DNA from: WHSW01 sp963846565
GTDB taxonomy: Bacteria > Actinomycetota > Thermoleophilia > Solirubrobacterales > 70-9
Assembly (NCBI GenBank): GCA_963846565.1
Contig: CAWJWL010000005.1
Location: forward strand, 1-64,000
Length of the DNA stretch: 64,000 nt
Reading direction: 5' to 3'
The translations under genes were made by a program, and so were the position numbers. The notes under the pieces were generated by a model. The model made no database searches, was not told the origin of the DNA, and saw only the letters and a program-made list of their open reading frames with translations. Shown in pieces: positions 33,397-42,364 of this stretch. Every line of letters begins with the position of its first letter. Positions within the stretch are counted from its first letter, which is position 1.

Positions 33397-34058
33397 GCGT
33401 GAGCAACCGACGCGAGCGGGTACCTGTAGCGGGTGCCCGCTCGAGATCCGCCAGAGGGTCGCTCACCCGGGCCCTCCTGCTCGCGACGGCGCTCCCCGCA
33501 CTCGCCTGGTCGGCTGGGTGCGGCTCGGAGGAACCCGCCGCCCCGCCTAGCTCTCCCGCCCCGGCGGTGGAGGAGACGGCCGCAACCGAGGCCGACGATC
33601 CCGCCCGCTCCCCGGCATGCCGCGCAGTCTCGCGGCGTGCTGTGGAGCGGGCGGTCGTCGTCGCCGGCGGCCCGGCACGAGCGCTCGAGCGGACAGCCAA
33701 CGACTCGCTCGACCTCTCGATCTGTGCTTTTCGCGAGCGCTCGGGGCCCGACGTCTACGTCAGCGTCACCGTCGACACCGCCCCGGAGACCGCCCGGCGC
33801 TATTACATCCTGATCGCGGAGGCGCGCCAGCGGGCGACCTTCACCGCCATCCCTGACAGCACGCGGCCCGTCGGCGTCCGCGGGGTCGGCAACGACCACA
33901 CGCATGGCGGCGTCGGCGCATACTGGACTCGCTACCGATCGCAGCTGACCGCGATCGACGACCGCACCCTCGTCAAGGTCGGGTTCCACGTCCCTGGCGC
34001 ATCCCAGGACGCCGCGCGCGCACAGGCGACCGAGCTCGCCCGCCAAGTGCTTCCGTAG
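33393..34058 (+). CDS. secreted lipoprotein of unknown function
   Basis: About 221 residues. A basic start and hydrophobic segment (LTRALLLATALPALAWSAGC) end in the lipobox WSAGC, so the protein is probably lipid-anchored outside the membrane after cleavage at Cys. A Pro/Ala/Glu linker follows. The folded part has two cysteines (SPACRAVSRRAV and LSICAFRE) that may form a disulfide. No family is recognised. The GTG at 33393 overlaps the exporter stop in GTGA; GTG 33378 is an alternative. It sits between two exporter genes and may be part of an efflux or sensing module. Confidence 0.65.
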   Translation: MSVSNRRERVPVAGARSRSARGSLTRALLLATALPALAWSAGCGSEEPAAPPSSPAPAVEETAATEADDPARSPACRAVSRRAVERAVVVAGGPARALERTANDSLDLSICAFRERSGPDVYVSVTVDTAPETARRYYILIAEARQRATFTAIPDSTRPVGVRGVGNDHTHGGVGAYWTRYRSQLTAIDDRTLVKVGFHVPGASQDAARAQATELARQVLP

Positions 34059-34069
34059 GATCGCCGGCG

Positions 34070-35689
34070 ATGAGCAAGTGGGCCGTGGTCATTGCCCTCG
34101 CCTCGGCCCAATTCATCATGGTGCTCGACAGCACGGTGATGAACGTGTCGATCCAGAAGGTGATCGACGACCTCGACACCACCGTCAGCAAGATGCAGCT
34201 GGCGATCGCCACGTACACGCTGACGATGGCGGCGCTGATGATGCTCGGCGGCAAGGTCGGGGACATCATCGGCCGGCGCCGCGCCTTTCGGATCGGCCTC
34301 GTCCTCTTCGGCCTCGGCGCGGGGATCACGGCTGTCGCCCCGAACATGGGCGTGCTCATCCTCGGCTGGTCGATCGTCGAGGCCCTCGGGGCGGCGCTGA
34401 TGGTCCCCGCGGTGAGCGCGCTCCTGACCTCGAACTACGAGGGCCGCGACCGGGCGGTCGCGTTTGGCGTCATCGGCGGAGTCGCGGCGGCCGCCGCGGC
34501 AGCGGGTCCGATCATCGGCGGGTGGGTCTCCACCAGCTTCAGCTGGCGCGATGTATTCGCGGGCGAGGTTGTGATCGTCGGCGGGCTGCTCCTCGCCTCG
34601 CGCTTCGTCCGCGATGCGCCGCGGCCGGAGCCGCGTCCGCGCCTCGACGGAACCGGGGCGCTGCTCTCCGCCGCCGGGCTCGCGCTCGCGGTGCTCGGGA
34701 TCGTCCAGAGCACCGACTGGGGCTGGATCGAGCCGAAACAGGCGCTGAGCATCGGGGGCACCGAGATCACGCCGTTCGGGCTCTCGGTCGTCCCGTTCCT
34801 GATCGCGACGGGCCTCGCGCTGCTCGCCGCCTTCGTGGCCTGGGAGCGACACGTCGTCCGCGCCGGACGCAATCCGCTGGTCCGGCTCGAGATGCTGCGG
34901 ATACCGCGGCTCCGCGGCGGCCTGGTGACGCTCGGGGTGATGATGCTGACGCTCGCCGGGGTCTTCTTCGTCCTCCCCCTCTACCTGCAGATCGTGCTGG
35001 GGAAGGATCCGATCGAGACGGGCCTCCACGTCCTGCCGTTCTCGATCGCGGTGTTCTTCTTCTCCCTCGGCGCCTCGCGCCTCTCCTCGCGGATTGCTCC
35101 GCGGCGGATCGTCCGCACGGGGATGGTCACGATCTTCACCGGCGCGATCCTCCTGCTGCTGACGATCGAGTCGACGCTCGAGGCCGTCGGCTTCTCGTTG
35201 GCGATGGCGGTGGTCGGCACCGGGCTCGGGCTGATGGCATCCCAGCTCGGCAACATCAATCTCTCATCGGTGCCTCCCGAGGAGACGAGCGAGGCGGGTG
35301 GCCTGCAGGGGACGGCGCAGAACCTCGGCAGCGCGCTCGGGACGGCGCTGATCGGGTCGGTCCTCCTGACGAGCCTCACGGGGGCATTCGACCGCGATGT
35401 GCGAAACAACGCCGACCTTCCCAAGTCCGTCCGCTCGGAGGTCGCCGCCGACACGACGGCCGGGCTGGCTTTCGTCCCCGCCGACGACGTCAGAAGCGCG
35501 CTCGTCGAGCGCGGCGTCCCTACCCACGAGGCCGACCAGCTCGTCGACGACTACGACGATTCGCAGATCCGGGCGCTCAAGTACGCCCTCGGCGCTGTCG
35601 CGGGGCTGGTCGCGCTCGGGTTCGTCGCGACCCGGCGGTTGCCAGCCGAGCCGCTGCCGACCGCTCCGGCACCTGCGGCCCCGGCCTGA
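34070..35689 (+). CDS. MFS exporter, DHA2 type, with extracytoplasmic insertion
   Basis: A 539-residue membrane protein with about 14 helices. LDSTVMNVSIQKVIDDL is motif D1, GGKVGDIIGRRRAF motif A, and AAGPIIGGWVS motif C. A hydrophilic stretch of about 80 residues (from DRDVRNNADLPKSVRSEV to DDYDDSQIRAL) precedes the last helix, typical of one DHA2 subgroup. It would export a hydrophobic substrate. It starts 12 bases after the lipoprotein gene on the same strand. The substrate is unknown, but it is not a close duplicate of the exporter at 31864. Confidence 0.87.
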   Translation: MSKWAVVIALASAQFIMVLDSTVMNVSIQKVIDDLDTTVSKMQLAIATYTLTMAALMMLGGKVGDIIGRRRAFRIGLVLFGLGAGITAVAPNMGVLILGWSIVEALGAALMVPAVSALLTSNYEGRDRAVAFGVIGGVAAAAAAAGPIIGGWVSTSFSWRDVFAGEVVIVGGLLLASRFVRDAPRPEPRPRLDGTGALLSAAGLALAVLGIVQSTDWGWIEPKQALSIGGTEITPFGLSVVPFLIATGLALLAAFVAWERHVVRAGRNPLVRLEMLRIPRLRGGLVTLGVMMLTLAGVFFVLPLYLQIVLGKDPIETGLHVLPFSIAVFFFSLGASRLSSRIAPRRIVRTGMVTIFTGAILLLLTIESTLEAVGFSLAMAVVGTGLGLMASQLGNINLSSVPPEETSEAGGLQGTAQNLGSALGTALIGSVLLTSLTGAFDRDVRNNADLPKSVRSEVAADTTAGLAFVPADDVRSALVERGVPTHEADQLVDDYDDSQIRALKYALGAVAGLVALGFVATRRLPAEPLPTAPAPAAPA

Positions 35690-35702
35690 GCGCCGTGAAG
35701 CC

Positions 35703-37007
35703 CTAGCGCCGCTTCCGCTTCACCTTCCACTTCGCGGTCGACGGCGTCGGGTCGGCGACGCCGAGGCTGTCGACCGCCTGCACCGTCAGCGTGTGCTTGC
35801 CGCGCTTCGCCTTCAACTTGACCGGCGAGCCGCAGACGACACCGGGGGCTCCGTCGACGCTGCAGAGCAGGCCCGCCGGCTCGGAAACGGCGACCTTGAA
35901 CGAGACCCGGACCTTCCGCTTGCGGGTCTTCACCACCTTCTTCGGGCCCTTCGTGATCCTGGTAGTCGGGGGCTCGAACGGACGAGCGCCGATCCCAACC
36001 GGGTTGACGCCGCTGAGCTGAATCACCGCCGCCTGCACGGCGCCGCGGATCGGGTCGGTGACGAGTCGCCCGTAAACGCCGGGCTCCGAGCCACACTCCG
36101 CGCCGAAGCTCGTGTCGCCGACGAGGCGGAAGCCCTTGGACGCGCCGTACTCGACCGGGACGACCAGCGGGCCACCGCTGTCGCCCTGGCAGGTGTCGTG
36201 TCCGGGGGCACCCGCGCAAATCATCACTTCGGGGATGAAGTAGGTCCCCCAGTGGTCGTTCGCGCAGGTCGCGTCGTCGATCATCGATACGGGCGTGTAG
36301 AGGAGCGTGTTGCTGCCGGCGCCACTACCGGCGAAGGTATCGCCCCAGCCGCTCGCGTAGGCGGCGCGGCCACCCGACCACGCGGCCTCCTCACCGGGGC
36401 CGGCGATCTGGATCGTCTGCGAGGTCGAGGATCCCGCGAGCTCCAGGATCGCCACGTCCCAGGCGATCGTGACGGGGTTGTAGAGGTCGACCCCGTTGGC
36501 GGTGAAGTGGTAGATCTCGGAGACGTTGATCACCTGGCCCTGGGTGGACGATGCGGTCGTTCGCCCGGTGATCACCTCGAGCTCGGAGGCCGGCAGCCAG
36601 GCACCCGGGGCGGCCGGGGTGTCGTGCACGCAATGCGCAGCGGTGATCACGATCCTCGGCGCGACCAGCGAGCCGCCGCACCAGCGGCGCTCGTAGCCGT
36701 TGCCCTGGTAGACCGAGCCGTTCCATGCCGAGAGCACCTGCCAGGGAAAGTTGACGATCGAGGTCGGAGCTCCGCCGACGATCTGCGGCTCGGGCTTCGG
36801 CGGCGCCTCTTTCGCGCCTCCGCCTGCGGCACTCGCCTGGGTCGTGCGCGCGGCCTCTGGGGCCGCTTCGATCTCGATCGAGTCCGGGTCGGGTGTCAGC
36901 GTTGCCGCCTCGGCGACTCCCGGCCAGCCGATGGCCATCGCCACAGCCACCGCCGCTGCTATCCGCCCCTGCCTTGCCCGACCCTGCATCGACTCGATCC
37001 TTCCCAT
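35703..37007 (-). CDS. secreted trypsin-like serine protease (S1)
   Basis: About 434 residues with a signal peptide ending near VAEAA. The activation-type site IVGGAPTSIVNFPWQV starts the catalytic domain. Catalytic residues are His in VITAAHC, Asp in WDVAIL and Ser in CQGDSGGPL; cysteines pair as in chymotrypsin. The C-terminal 100 residues form a bacterial Ig-like domain (TRITKGPKKVVKTRKRKVRV to the basic end KWKVKRKRR), often found in surface proteins of these actinobacteria. ATG 37007 is used; ATG 36989, with GGAAGG upstream, is possible. Convergent with the exporter gene. Confidence 0.88.
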   Translation of the reverse strand: MGRIESMQGRARQGRIAAAVAVAMAIGWPGVAEAATLTPDPDSIEIEAAPEAARTTQASAAGGGAKEAPPKPEPQIVGGAPTSIVNFPWQVLSAWNGSVYQGNGYERRWCGGSLVAPRIVITAAHCVHDTPAAPGAWLPASELEVITGRTTASSTQGQVINVSEIYHFTANGVDLYNPVTIAWDVAILELAGSSTSQTIQIAGPGEEAAWSGGRAAYASGWGDTFAGSGAGSNTLLYTPVSMIDDATCANDHWGTYFIPEVMICAGAPGHDTCQGDSGGPLVVPVEYGASKGFRLVGDTSFGAECGSEPGVYGRLVTDPIRGAVQAAVIQLSGVNPVGIGARPFEPPTTRITKGPKKVVKTRKRKVRVSFKVAVSEPAGLLCSVDGAPGVVCGSPVKLKAKRGKHTLTVQAVDSLGVADPTPSTAKWKVKRKRR

Positions 37008-37157
37008 AGTTGACCTACCGCGAGCCAACCACCCCCAGCCTCAACTCTGGCCGCCGGGCGAGGGTGCCGGTCGAACCACGGGTGGTCAATCTTTTCAACG
37101 ATCCTCCAAACCTCCGCACGCGACTCACGAACGCAACCCCCAAGACGTTCCACCCGC

Positions 37158-37709
37158 ATGTACCCACGGACCTACTGGACCAAGCTCGAGAGCCCCGTCG
37201 GCGACCTGCTCATGCTCGGCGACGGCGAGGCGCTGTCCGGCCTCTACCTCAACGGGCAGCGCGATTTGCCGGCGCCCGCGCCCGGGTGGGCGCGCGACGA
37301 CGAGCGCCTCGAACCCGTTGCCGCCCAACTCCGCGAGTACTTCGAGGGCACGCGCCGGGTGTTCGAGGTCCCGCTCGCACCGAGGCGCGGGAGCGTCTTT
37401 CAGCGTCGCGTCTGGGGCGAGCTGGCGCGGATCCCGTACGGGGAGACGCGCACGTACGGCGAGCTCGCCTCGCAGCTCGGCGTCCCGAACGCCGCGCGCG
37501 CAGTCGGCCACGCCAACGCTCGCAACCCGATCTCGATCGTCGTCCCCTGCCACCGCGTGGTCGGGTCGACCGGCGCGCTCACGGGCTATGGCGGCGGGCT
37601 CGAGCGCAAGCGCTGGCTGCTCGAGCTCGAGGCGGCCGGGCGGGGCCGAGCCCCGGTCGAACGGAAGCGCGCCCGCCAGGATTCGAACCTGGGACCTCTC
37701 GGTTCGTAG
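37158..37709 (+). CDS. ogt: methylated-DNA-protein-cysteine methyltransferase
   Basis: A 183-residue suicide DNA repair protein. VVPCHRVVGSTGALTGYGGG contains the acceptor Cys131, and RIPYGETRTYGELA is the DNA-binding helix. It transfers the alkyl group from O6-alkylguanine to itself. The usual family end is LERKRWLLELE (about residue 158). Here 25 more residues follow, ending in RARQDSNLGPLGS, and are read from the antisense strand of the tRNA-Arg gene; the stop lies inside that tRNA. ATG 37158 starts the family N-terminus. Confidence 0.88.
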   Translation: MYPRTYWTKLESPVGDLLMLGDGEALSGLYLNGQRDLPAPAPGWARDDERLEPVAAQLREYFEGTRRVFEVPLAPRRGSVFQRRVWGELARIPYGETRTYGELASQLGVPNAARAVGHANARNPISIVVPCHRVVGSTGALTGYGGGLERKRWLLELEAAGRGRAPVERKRARQDSNLGPLGS

Positions 37710-37740
37710 CCGAACGCTCTATCCGCTGAGCTACGGGCGC
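37668..37740 (-). tRNA. tRNA-Arg (anticodon ACG)
   Basis: A 73-nt tRNA. Acceptor arms GCGCCCG and CGGGCGC pair fully. The anticodon stem TTCGG/CCGAG encloses CTACGAA, giving ACG, which TadA modifies to ICG to read CGU, CGC and CGA. The T loop GTTCGAATC is present; CCA is not encoded. The 3' half overlaps, antisense, the last 42 bases of the ogt reading frame. Confidence 0.95.
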
Positions 37741-37811
37741 GGGTGCGGAGCCAGCGCTCCGCGGTGAGAGATTCTAGGTAGCGAGGCGCCAATGCGGGAT
37801 AGGATCGGCCG

Positions 37812-38297
37812 ATCGCCGAGGACTCCGCCGCCAACGCCGCGCTGATCGACCGCTTCTACGAGGCGTTCGCGCGCCGCGACCACGAGACGATGGCGGCCTG
37901 TTACGCACCGGAGGCGACCTTCTCCGACGCGGTCTTCCGGGACCTCCGGGGCGACGAGGTCACGGCGATGTGGCGAATGCTCTGCATCCGCGGCACCGAC
38001 CTGACGCTGACCCACTCCGGGGTCACCGCCGAGGGCGACCGCGGCGCCGCGCACTGGGAGGCCGACTACACCTTCTCAGCCACCGGGCGGGCCGTCCACA
38101 ACTCGATCGACGCCGCGTTCGAGTTCCGCGACGGCCTGGTCGCCGCGCACGTCGACAGCTTCGACCTCTGGAAGTGGACGCGACAGGCGCTCGGGCCGGT
38201 GGGCGTCCTGCTCGGCTGGTCGCCGCCGGTCCAGGGCAAGGTGCGGACCCAGGCGCGCGAGACGCTCGACGAGTTCATCGCCGACGAATCCGGCTGA
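37812..38297 (+). CDS. NTF2/SnoaL-like protein with non-canonical start
   Basis: About 161 residues if translation begins near 37812. The helix ALIDRFYEAFARRDHETMAA is the standard first helix of the NTF2 fold. It is followed by CYAPEATFSDAVFRDLRGDE and the C-terminal strands FEFRDGLVAAHVDSFDLWKW. The first ATG in frame is at 37890, inside that helix. Between the upstream in-frame stop at 37800 and 37890 there is no ATG, GTG or TTG; only ATC (37812) or CTG (37842) could start. Function unknown; it lies beyond the tRNA-Arg gene. Confidence 0.6.
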   Translation: MAEDSAANAALIDRFYEAFARRDHETMAACYAPEATFSDAVFRDLRGDEVTAMWRMLCIRGTDLTLTHSGVTAEGDRGAAHWEADYTFSATGRAVHNSIDAAFEFRDGLVAAHVDSFDLWKWTRQALGPVGVLLGWSPPVQGKVRTQARETLDEFIADESG

Positions 38298-38411
38298 GGC
38301 TCGAACCGACGCTCGGGTGTGGTGGGTTTCACTCCCAGGGTGCCTTTCAGCGATCGCGTGCCGGAGGTGGAATGACCGCAAGACCACCCCTAGCCCAGGA
38401 GCCAGACTTAG

Positions 38412-38732
38412 ATGACCGACAGAATCCGAATCGCGACCGCAGCCCTCCTCGCCGCGTTCGCGCTCGCCGGCGCAGGCGCGACCACGGCCTCGGCGATTCC
38501 GCACGATCCGGACGGCAACGGCGGCCATGGGAGCCCGACCGGCGGCGGCGCGCCCTCGGTGGCGAACACCTACAACTGCACCCATTGGTCCGGGGGCGAG
38601 TGCGTCCAGCGCCGCTGCACCGCGGGCGGCGGCAACACCTGCCAGACCTTCTCGCAGAGCTGCACCACCCAGGGCTACACCTACAACGGGAACTCCCAGA
38701 CCGGTACGTGTAGCCGCCAGAACCTCGCCTGA
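38412..38732 (+). CDS. small secreted cysteine-containing protein
   Basis: A 106-residue protein with a clear signal peptide (MTDRIRIATAALLAAFALAG, cleaved near ASA). The mature part is about 78 residues, Gly/Ser/Thr-rich, with six cysteines (NCTHW, GECVQ, RCTAG, TCQTF, SCTTQ, TCSRQ) that could form three disulfides. No family is recognised. Size and cysteine spacing suggest a compact extracellular domain, possibly a binding or inhibitory peptide. AGGAG lies upstream of ATG 38412. Monocistronic, 42 bases before the acyltransferase gene. Confidence 0.65.
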   Translation: MTDRIRIATAALLAAFALAGAGATTASAIPHDPDGNGGHGSPTGGGAPSVANTYNCTHWSGGECVQRRCTAGGGNTCQTFSQSCTTQGYTYNGNSQTGTCSRQNLA

Positions 38733-38774
38733 GAAGGCCCGGGGCCGGATCCGGGGCGGATACGATCGCGATTC

Positions 38775-40163
38775 GTGAACGAGCGTCTCTCCGCCTCGGA
38801 CATGTCCTCGCTCCTAGCCGAGCGGGGGCCGATCCACGTCCACGTCGGGGCGACGATGATCTTCGAGGGCAAGCCGCCCGCCTACGAGGACCTGCTCTCC
38901 CACATCGAGCAGCGGCTCAACCTCGTGCCGCGGTTTCGCCAGCGGATCACCCCGGACCGCTTCAACATCTCGAACCCGGTCTGGGCCGACGACGGCCGCT
39001 TCGACCTGCGCTGGCATGTGCGCCGCGCCGCCCTCCCCTCGCCCGGCGGGATCGGCGAGCTGCGCGAACTGGTCGGCCGGATCATGTCCGAGCCGCTCGA
39101 CTTCAGCCGGCCGTTGTGGCAGATCTACCTCGTCGAGGGGCTCGAGCGCAAGCGCTTCGCCGTCGTGCCGAAGACCCACCACGCGCTGGTCGATGGCGTC
39201 GCCGCGCTCGACGTCGGCACGATCATCCTCGATCCGAACAAGGACGGGACCGAGATGGAGGTGCCGTCGGAACCCTGGGATCCGGACGAGCCGAGCCCGG
39301 AGATGCTCGTCATTCGCGCCGCATCGGAGCGGATCAAGGACCCGCTGCGCGCGGCGCGCAAGGCGGCGCGGGGCGCCCTGACGATGCCGCGCTCGACCAC
39401 GCAGCGGCTGCGCAAGACCACCGAGGGATTCGCGCAGCTCGCCTCGAATGGCCCGAGCGCGCCGAAGACGTTCCTGAATGTCGAGATCGGGCGGGACCGG
39501 CGCGTCGCCTACGCCTCTGCCGAGCTCGACCGGATCAAATCGATGCGCGGCGACGGCGGCGCGACCGTCAACGACGTCGTCCTCTCGGTCGCGACCGCGG
39601 CGCTGCGCCGGCTGTTCGAGCGCCGCGGCGAACCGGTCCCGAAGACGCTCGTCGCCCTCGTCCCGATGAGCATCCGCCGGCCCGACGAGGACCTCGAGCT
39701 CGGCAACCGGATCGCGACGCTGCTCGTGCCGCTGCCGATTGGAGTGGCCGACCCGCGGCGCCGGCTCGAGCTGATCCACGCCGAGACGACGCGGCAGAAG
39801 GAATCCGAGCAGGCGCGAGCGGCCTCCCTGATCATCGAGGCGACCGGGTGGACGCCGCCGACGATCAACCGTGTGCTCGCCGGGGCGATCTCCCGGCCGC
39901 TCGCGTTCAACGTCGTGATCTCGAACGTGCCCGGGCCGCAGTTCCCGATCTACCTGCTTGGCCGCAAGCTGCGCGCGATTCACCCGTTCGTCCCGCTCTC
40001 GCCACAAAACCACGCCCTCTCGATCGGCCTTCTGAGCTACGACGGAGGCGTCTTCTTCGGCATCGCCGGCGACCGCGACGTCCTCGCCGACGTCGAGGAG
40101 CTCACCGCCGACCTCGAGGCGGCGATGGTCGAACAGGACGCAGCAGCAGCCGCGGGCGGGTAA
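38775..40163 (+). CDS. wax ester synthase / diacylglycerol acyltransferase (WS/DGAT)
   Basis: A 462-residue bifunctional acyltransferase. The catalytic HHALVDG (residues 135-141) matches the HHxxxDG motif. LSASDMSSLLAE is the family N-terminus. VNDVVLSVATAALRR and the C-terminal NVVISNVPGPQFPIYLLG are the other conserved blocks. It transfers fatty acyl groups from acyl-CoA to long-chain alcohols or diacylglycerol, making wax esters or triacylglycerol for storage inclusions. Start GTG 38775. The presence of alkB in the same window fits conversion of alkane-derived alcohols and acids into storage lipid. Convergent with the L,D-transpeptidase gene, 6 bases apart. Confidence 0.9.
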   Translation: MNERLSASDMSSLLAERGPIHVHVGATMIFEGKPPAYEDLLSHIEQRLNLVPRFRQRITPDRFNISNPVWADDGRFDLRWHVRRAALPSPGGIGELRELVGRIMSEPLDFSRPLWQIYLVEGLERKRFAVVPKTHHALVDGVAALDVGTIILDPNKDGTEMEVPSEPWDPDEPSPEMLVIRAASERIKDPLRAARKAARGALTMPRSTTQRLRKTTEGFAQLASNGPSAPKTFLNVEIGRDRRVAYASAELDRIKSMRGDGGATVNDVVLSVATAALRRLFERRGEPVPKTLVALVPMSIRRPDEDLELGNRIATLLVPLPIGVADPRRRLELIHAETTRQKESEQARAASLIIEATGWTPPTINRVLAGAISRPLAFNVVISNVPGPQFPIYLLGRKLRAIHPFVPLSPQNHALSIGLLSYDGGVFFGIAGDRDVLADVEELTADLEAAMVEQDAAAAAGG

Positions 40164-40169
40164 GGCTCC

Positions 40170-41003
40170 TCAGGCGCGGATGAAGACCGGGGCGCCGAGC
40201 GGCACGCGATCGATCAGCTCGCTGACGTTCTCGTTCGCCGCGCGGATGCAACCGTGCGAGGCGGCGACGCCGAGCGGCCCAGAGGTCCCGTGGATCGCGA
40301 TCCGGTTGCCGCCGAGCCACCCGGACGGCACGGTCGGCTGCGTCGCGGTGAGGGCGAGGGCGCAGCACCCGTAGGCGGCCGGGTCGACGTCGCCGCGGAA
40401 GGTGTCGGTGACGGCGAAGCGGCCTGTCGGCGTGTCGTAGCCGGCGGCGCCGACCGTGACCGAGAAGCTGCGCAGCACCTTCTCGTCGTCGATCAGGACC
40501 GCCTGGCGCTCTGAGACGTCGACCTGGATCGCGAGCCTGGTCCACCCCGCCCTCAGGCGGTCGGGATCGAGCCGCACCCAGCCGAGGCGGCCGTTGGGGA
40601 GGTAGGGGGTTGTTACCCCGGCCCATTCCCCCGACCGCTTGACGACGCTGAACACGGTCGGGGAGCCGAACTCGGTCCGCTTGCCCGCCAGCTCTACCAC
40701 CTCGCCGCCGGCGGGCTCCGAGCGAACCTCGACCCGGGCGCCCCGGCGGACCCAGACGAGCGGGAACGCTCCCTCCGGAGAGTCGAGCTCGAGCACCGTC
40801 TCCTCCTCCGGCGGAGGCTCGGGCGTGGTCGTGGTCGGGCTCGTCGCCGTCTCGGTGGTGACGTCGCGGCCGTCGCGGCCGCTGTCGATCGAAGCGCCCT
40901 CGCCGACGATCGCCTCCGGCGCGCTGCCGCAGGCGGCGAGCAGGAGCGCAGCAAGCGCTCCCGCCGTCACCAGCTTCCACCCCAAGTTCATTCGCCCGAT
41001 CAT
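40170..41003 (-). CDS. L,D-transpeptidase lipoprotein
   Basis: About 277 residues. A signal ending in the lipobox LLAACGS predicts a lipid-anchored protein. A Thr/Pro-rich linker and an SH3-like part (VWVRRGARVEVRSEPAGGEV) precede the YkuD catalytic domain with IAIHGTSGPLG and SHGCIRA (catalytic Cys). It would cross-link peptidoglycan 3-3 or attach proteins to it. ATG 41003 is used; ATG 40991 would also leave a full signal. The start faces the DUF445 gene divergently. Confidence 0.88.
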   Translation of the reverse strand: MIGRMNLGWKLVTAGALAALLLAACGSAPEAIVGEGASIDSGRDGRDVTTETATSPTTTTPEPPPEEETVLELDSPEGAFPLVWVRRGARVEVRSEPAGGEVVELAGKRTEFGSPTVFSVVKRSGEWAGVTTPYLPNGRLGWVRLDPDRLRAGWTRLAIQVDVSERQAVLIDDEKVLRSFSVTVGAAGYDTPTGRFAVTDTFRGDVDPAAYGCCALALTATQPTVPSGWLGGNRIAIHGTSGPLGVAASHGCIRAANENVSELIDRVPLGAPVFIRA

Positions 41004-41083
41004 CCCTTCTGCCGGAGCGGCCCGTCCAAGTACGGGATAGGGTCCGCCGGTCGGCAATTCTACGGAGGGGCGAAGGGCGCGTC

Positions 41084-42364
41084 ATGGATACCGGCGAGTG
41101 GATAGCGCTGGCGTCGATTCCCGTCTTCACCGGGGTGGTCGGGTGGCTGATCAACTGGAGCGGCGTGATCATGCTCTTCAACCCCGTCCATTTCCACGGC
41201 AAGACGATCCCCGGCCTGCGAGAGCTCTCGACCCTGCTCCCGCACAAGCTGCAGGAGGTCCCGGGGATCATGCAGGGCGGGATCGGCTGGCAGGGAATCG
41301 TTCCGGCGCGAGCGGCGAAGATGGGCTCGATCGCCGTCGACAAGGCGATCGCCAAGCTGGGCACGCCGGCTGAGTTCTACGAAGAGCTCGGGCCGCAGTC
41401 GATCGCCGACCAGATCGTCAGCCTCTTCGGCCCCGAGCTGCCGCGCATGATCGAGGAGATCATGATGCGCGAGGAGCCGGATATGTGGAACCGGCTGCCT
41501 CCGCAGGCGCGCGAGGCGGTGGTCGCGCGGGTCCGCGACCAGCTCCCGAGCATCGCGGAGCAGATGACCGCGGAGATCGGTCTCTACGTCGACCAGCTGC
41601 TCGACCCGAAGATCCTCGTGATCGACCACTTCACCCGCAACCCGGAGCTGGTCGTGAAGATCTTCCGCGACTTCGGGCAGAAGGAGCTGAACCTGATGAT
41701 CAACTTCGGCTTCATCTTCGGCTTCCTCCTCGGGATCCCGGTGGCGATCATCGACCACACGTTTCACCAGTGGTGGCTCCTGCCGATCCTCGGCGTGTTC
41801 GTCGGCTGGACCACGAACCTGCTCGGGATGTCGCTGATCTTCGAGCCCGTCGAGCCGAAGAAGATCGGTCCGTTCAAGCTCCACGGACTCTTCCTGCGCC
41901 GCCAGGACGAGGCCGCGGAGGTCTACGCGCAGATCATCGCCGACGACGTGATCACGCTCGAGACCGTCGGCGACTTCCTCCTCAACGGACCACGCGGCGA
42001 CCGCACGAAGCAGATGATCGAGGACGCCATGGTCCCGATCATCGACCGCGCGCTCGGCCCGGCCCGGGGCGCGGTGCGGGTCGCGGTCGGCTCGCGCGAG
42101 TACGAGACGATCACCACCGCATTCGCCCAGGAGGCCGTCGAGCAGACGATGACACCGTTCCAGGACCCGGACTTCGCGCGCACCCAGAGCGAGAACATCC
42201 GCGCCATGGTCGCGGAGCGGACGAAGGAGCTGCCGCCGCGTGACTTCGTCGAGATGATGCGCTCGGCGATCAAGGAAGACGAGTGGATGCTCTACGCGCA
42301 CGGAGCTCTGATGGGCGCCGCCGGGGGGTTCATCCACCTGGCGATCTTCGGGGTCAGCGGATGA
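41084..42364 (+). CDS. DUF445 family membrane protein
   Basis: A 426-residue protein. An N-terminal hydrophobic segment (IPVFTGVVGWLINWSGVIMLF) and the block IGWQGIVPARAAKMGSIAVD are the DUF445 signature. Two central hydrophobic segments (NFGFIFGFLLGIPVAIID and WWLLPILGVFVGWTTNLLG) and a C-terminal one (AHGALMGAAGGFIHLAIFG) make it polytopic with a large helical cytoplasmic or surface part. Family function is not established. Its stop overlaps the start of the Abi-alpha-like gene in ATGA, so the two are co-translated. Confidence 0.8.
   Translation: MDTGEWIALASIPVFTGVVGWLINWSGVIMLFNPVHFHGKTIPGLRELSTLLPHKLQEVPGIMQGGIGWQGIVPARAAKMGSIAVDKAIAKLGTPAEFYEELGPQSIADQIVSLFGPELPRMIEEIMMREEPDMWNRLPPQAREAVVARVRDQLPSIAEQMTAEIGLYVDQLLDPKILVIDHFTRNPELVVKIFRDFGQKELNLMINFGFIFGFLLGIPVAIIDHTFHQWWLLPILGVFVGWTTNLLGMSLIFEPVEPKKIGPFKLHGLFLRRQDEAAEVYAQIIADDVITLETVGDFLLNGPRGDRTKQMIEDAMVPIIDRALGPARGAVRVAVGSREYETITTAFAQEAVEQTMTPFQDPDFARTQSENIRAMVAERTKELPPRDFVEMMRSAIKEDEWMLYAHGALMGAAGGFIHLAIFGVSG

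Noticed and set aside
34078..35706. A 542-codon open frame overlapping the DHA2 exporter on the same strand
   Set aside because: The other frame has 14 hydrophobic helices and DHA2 motifs. This one is Arg/His/Asp-rich without any hydrophobic segment.
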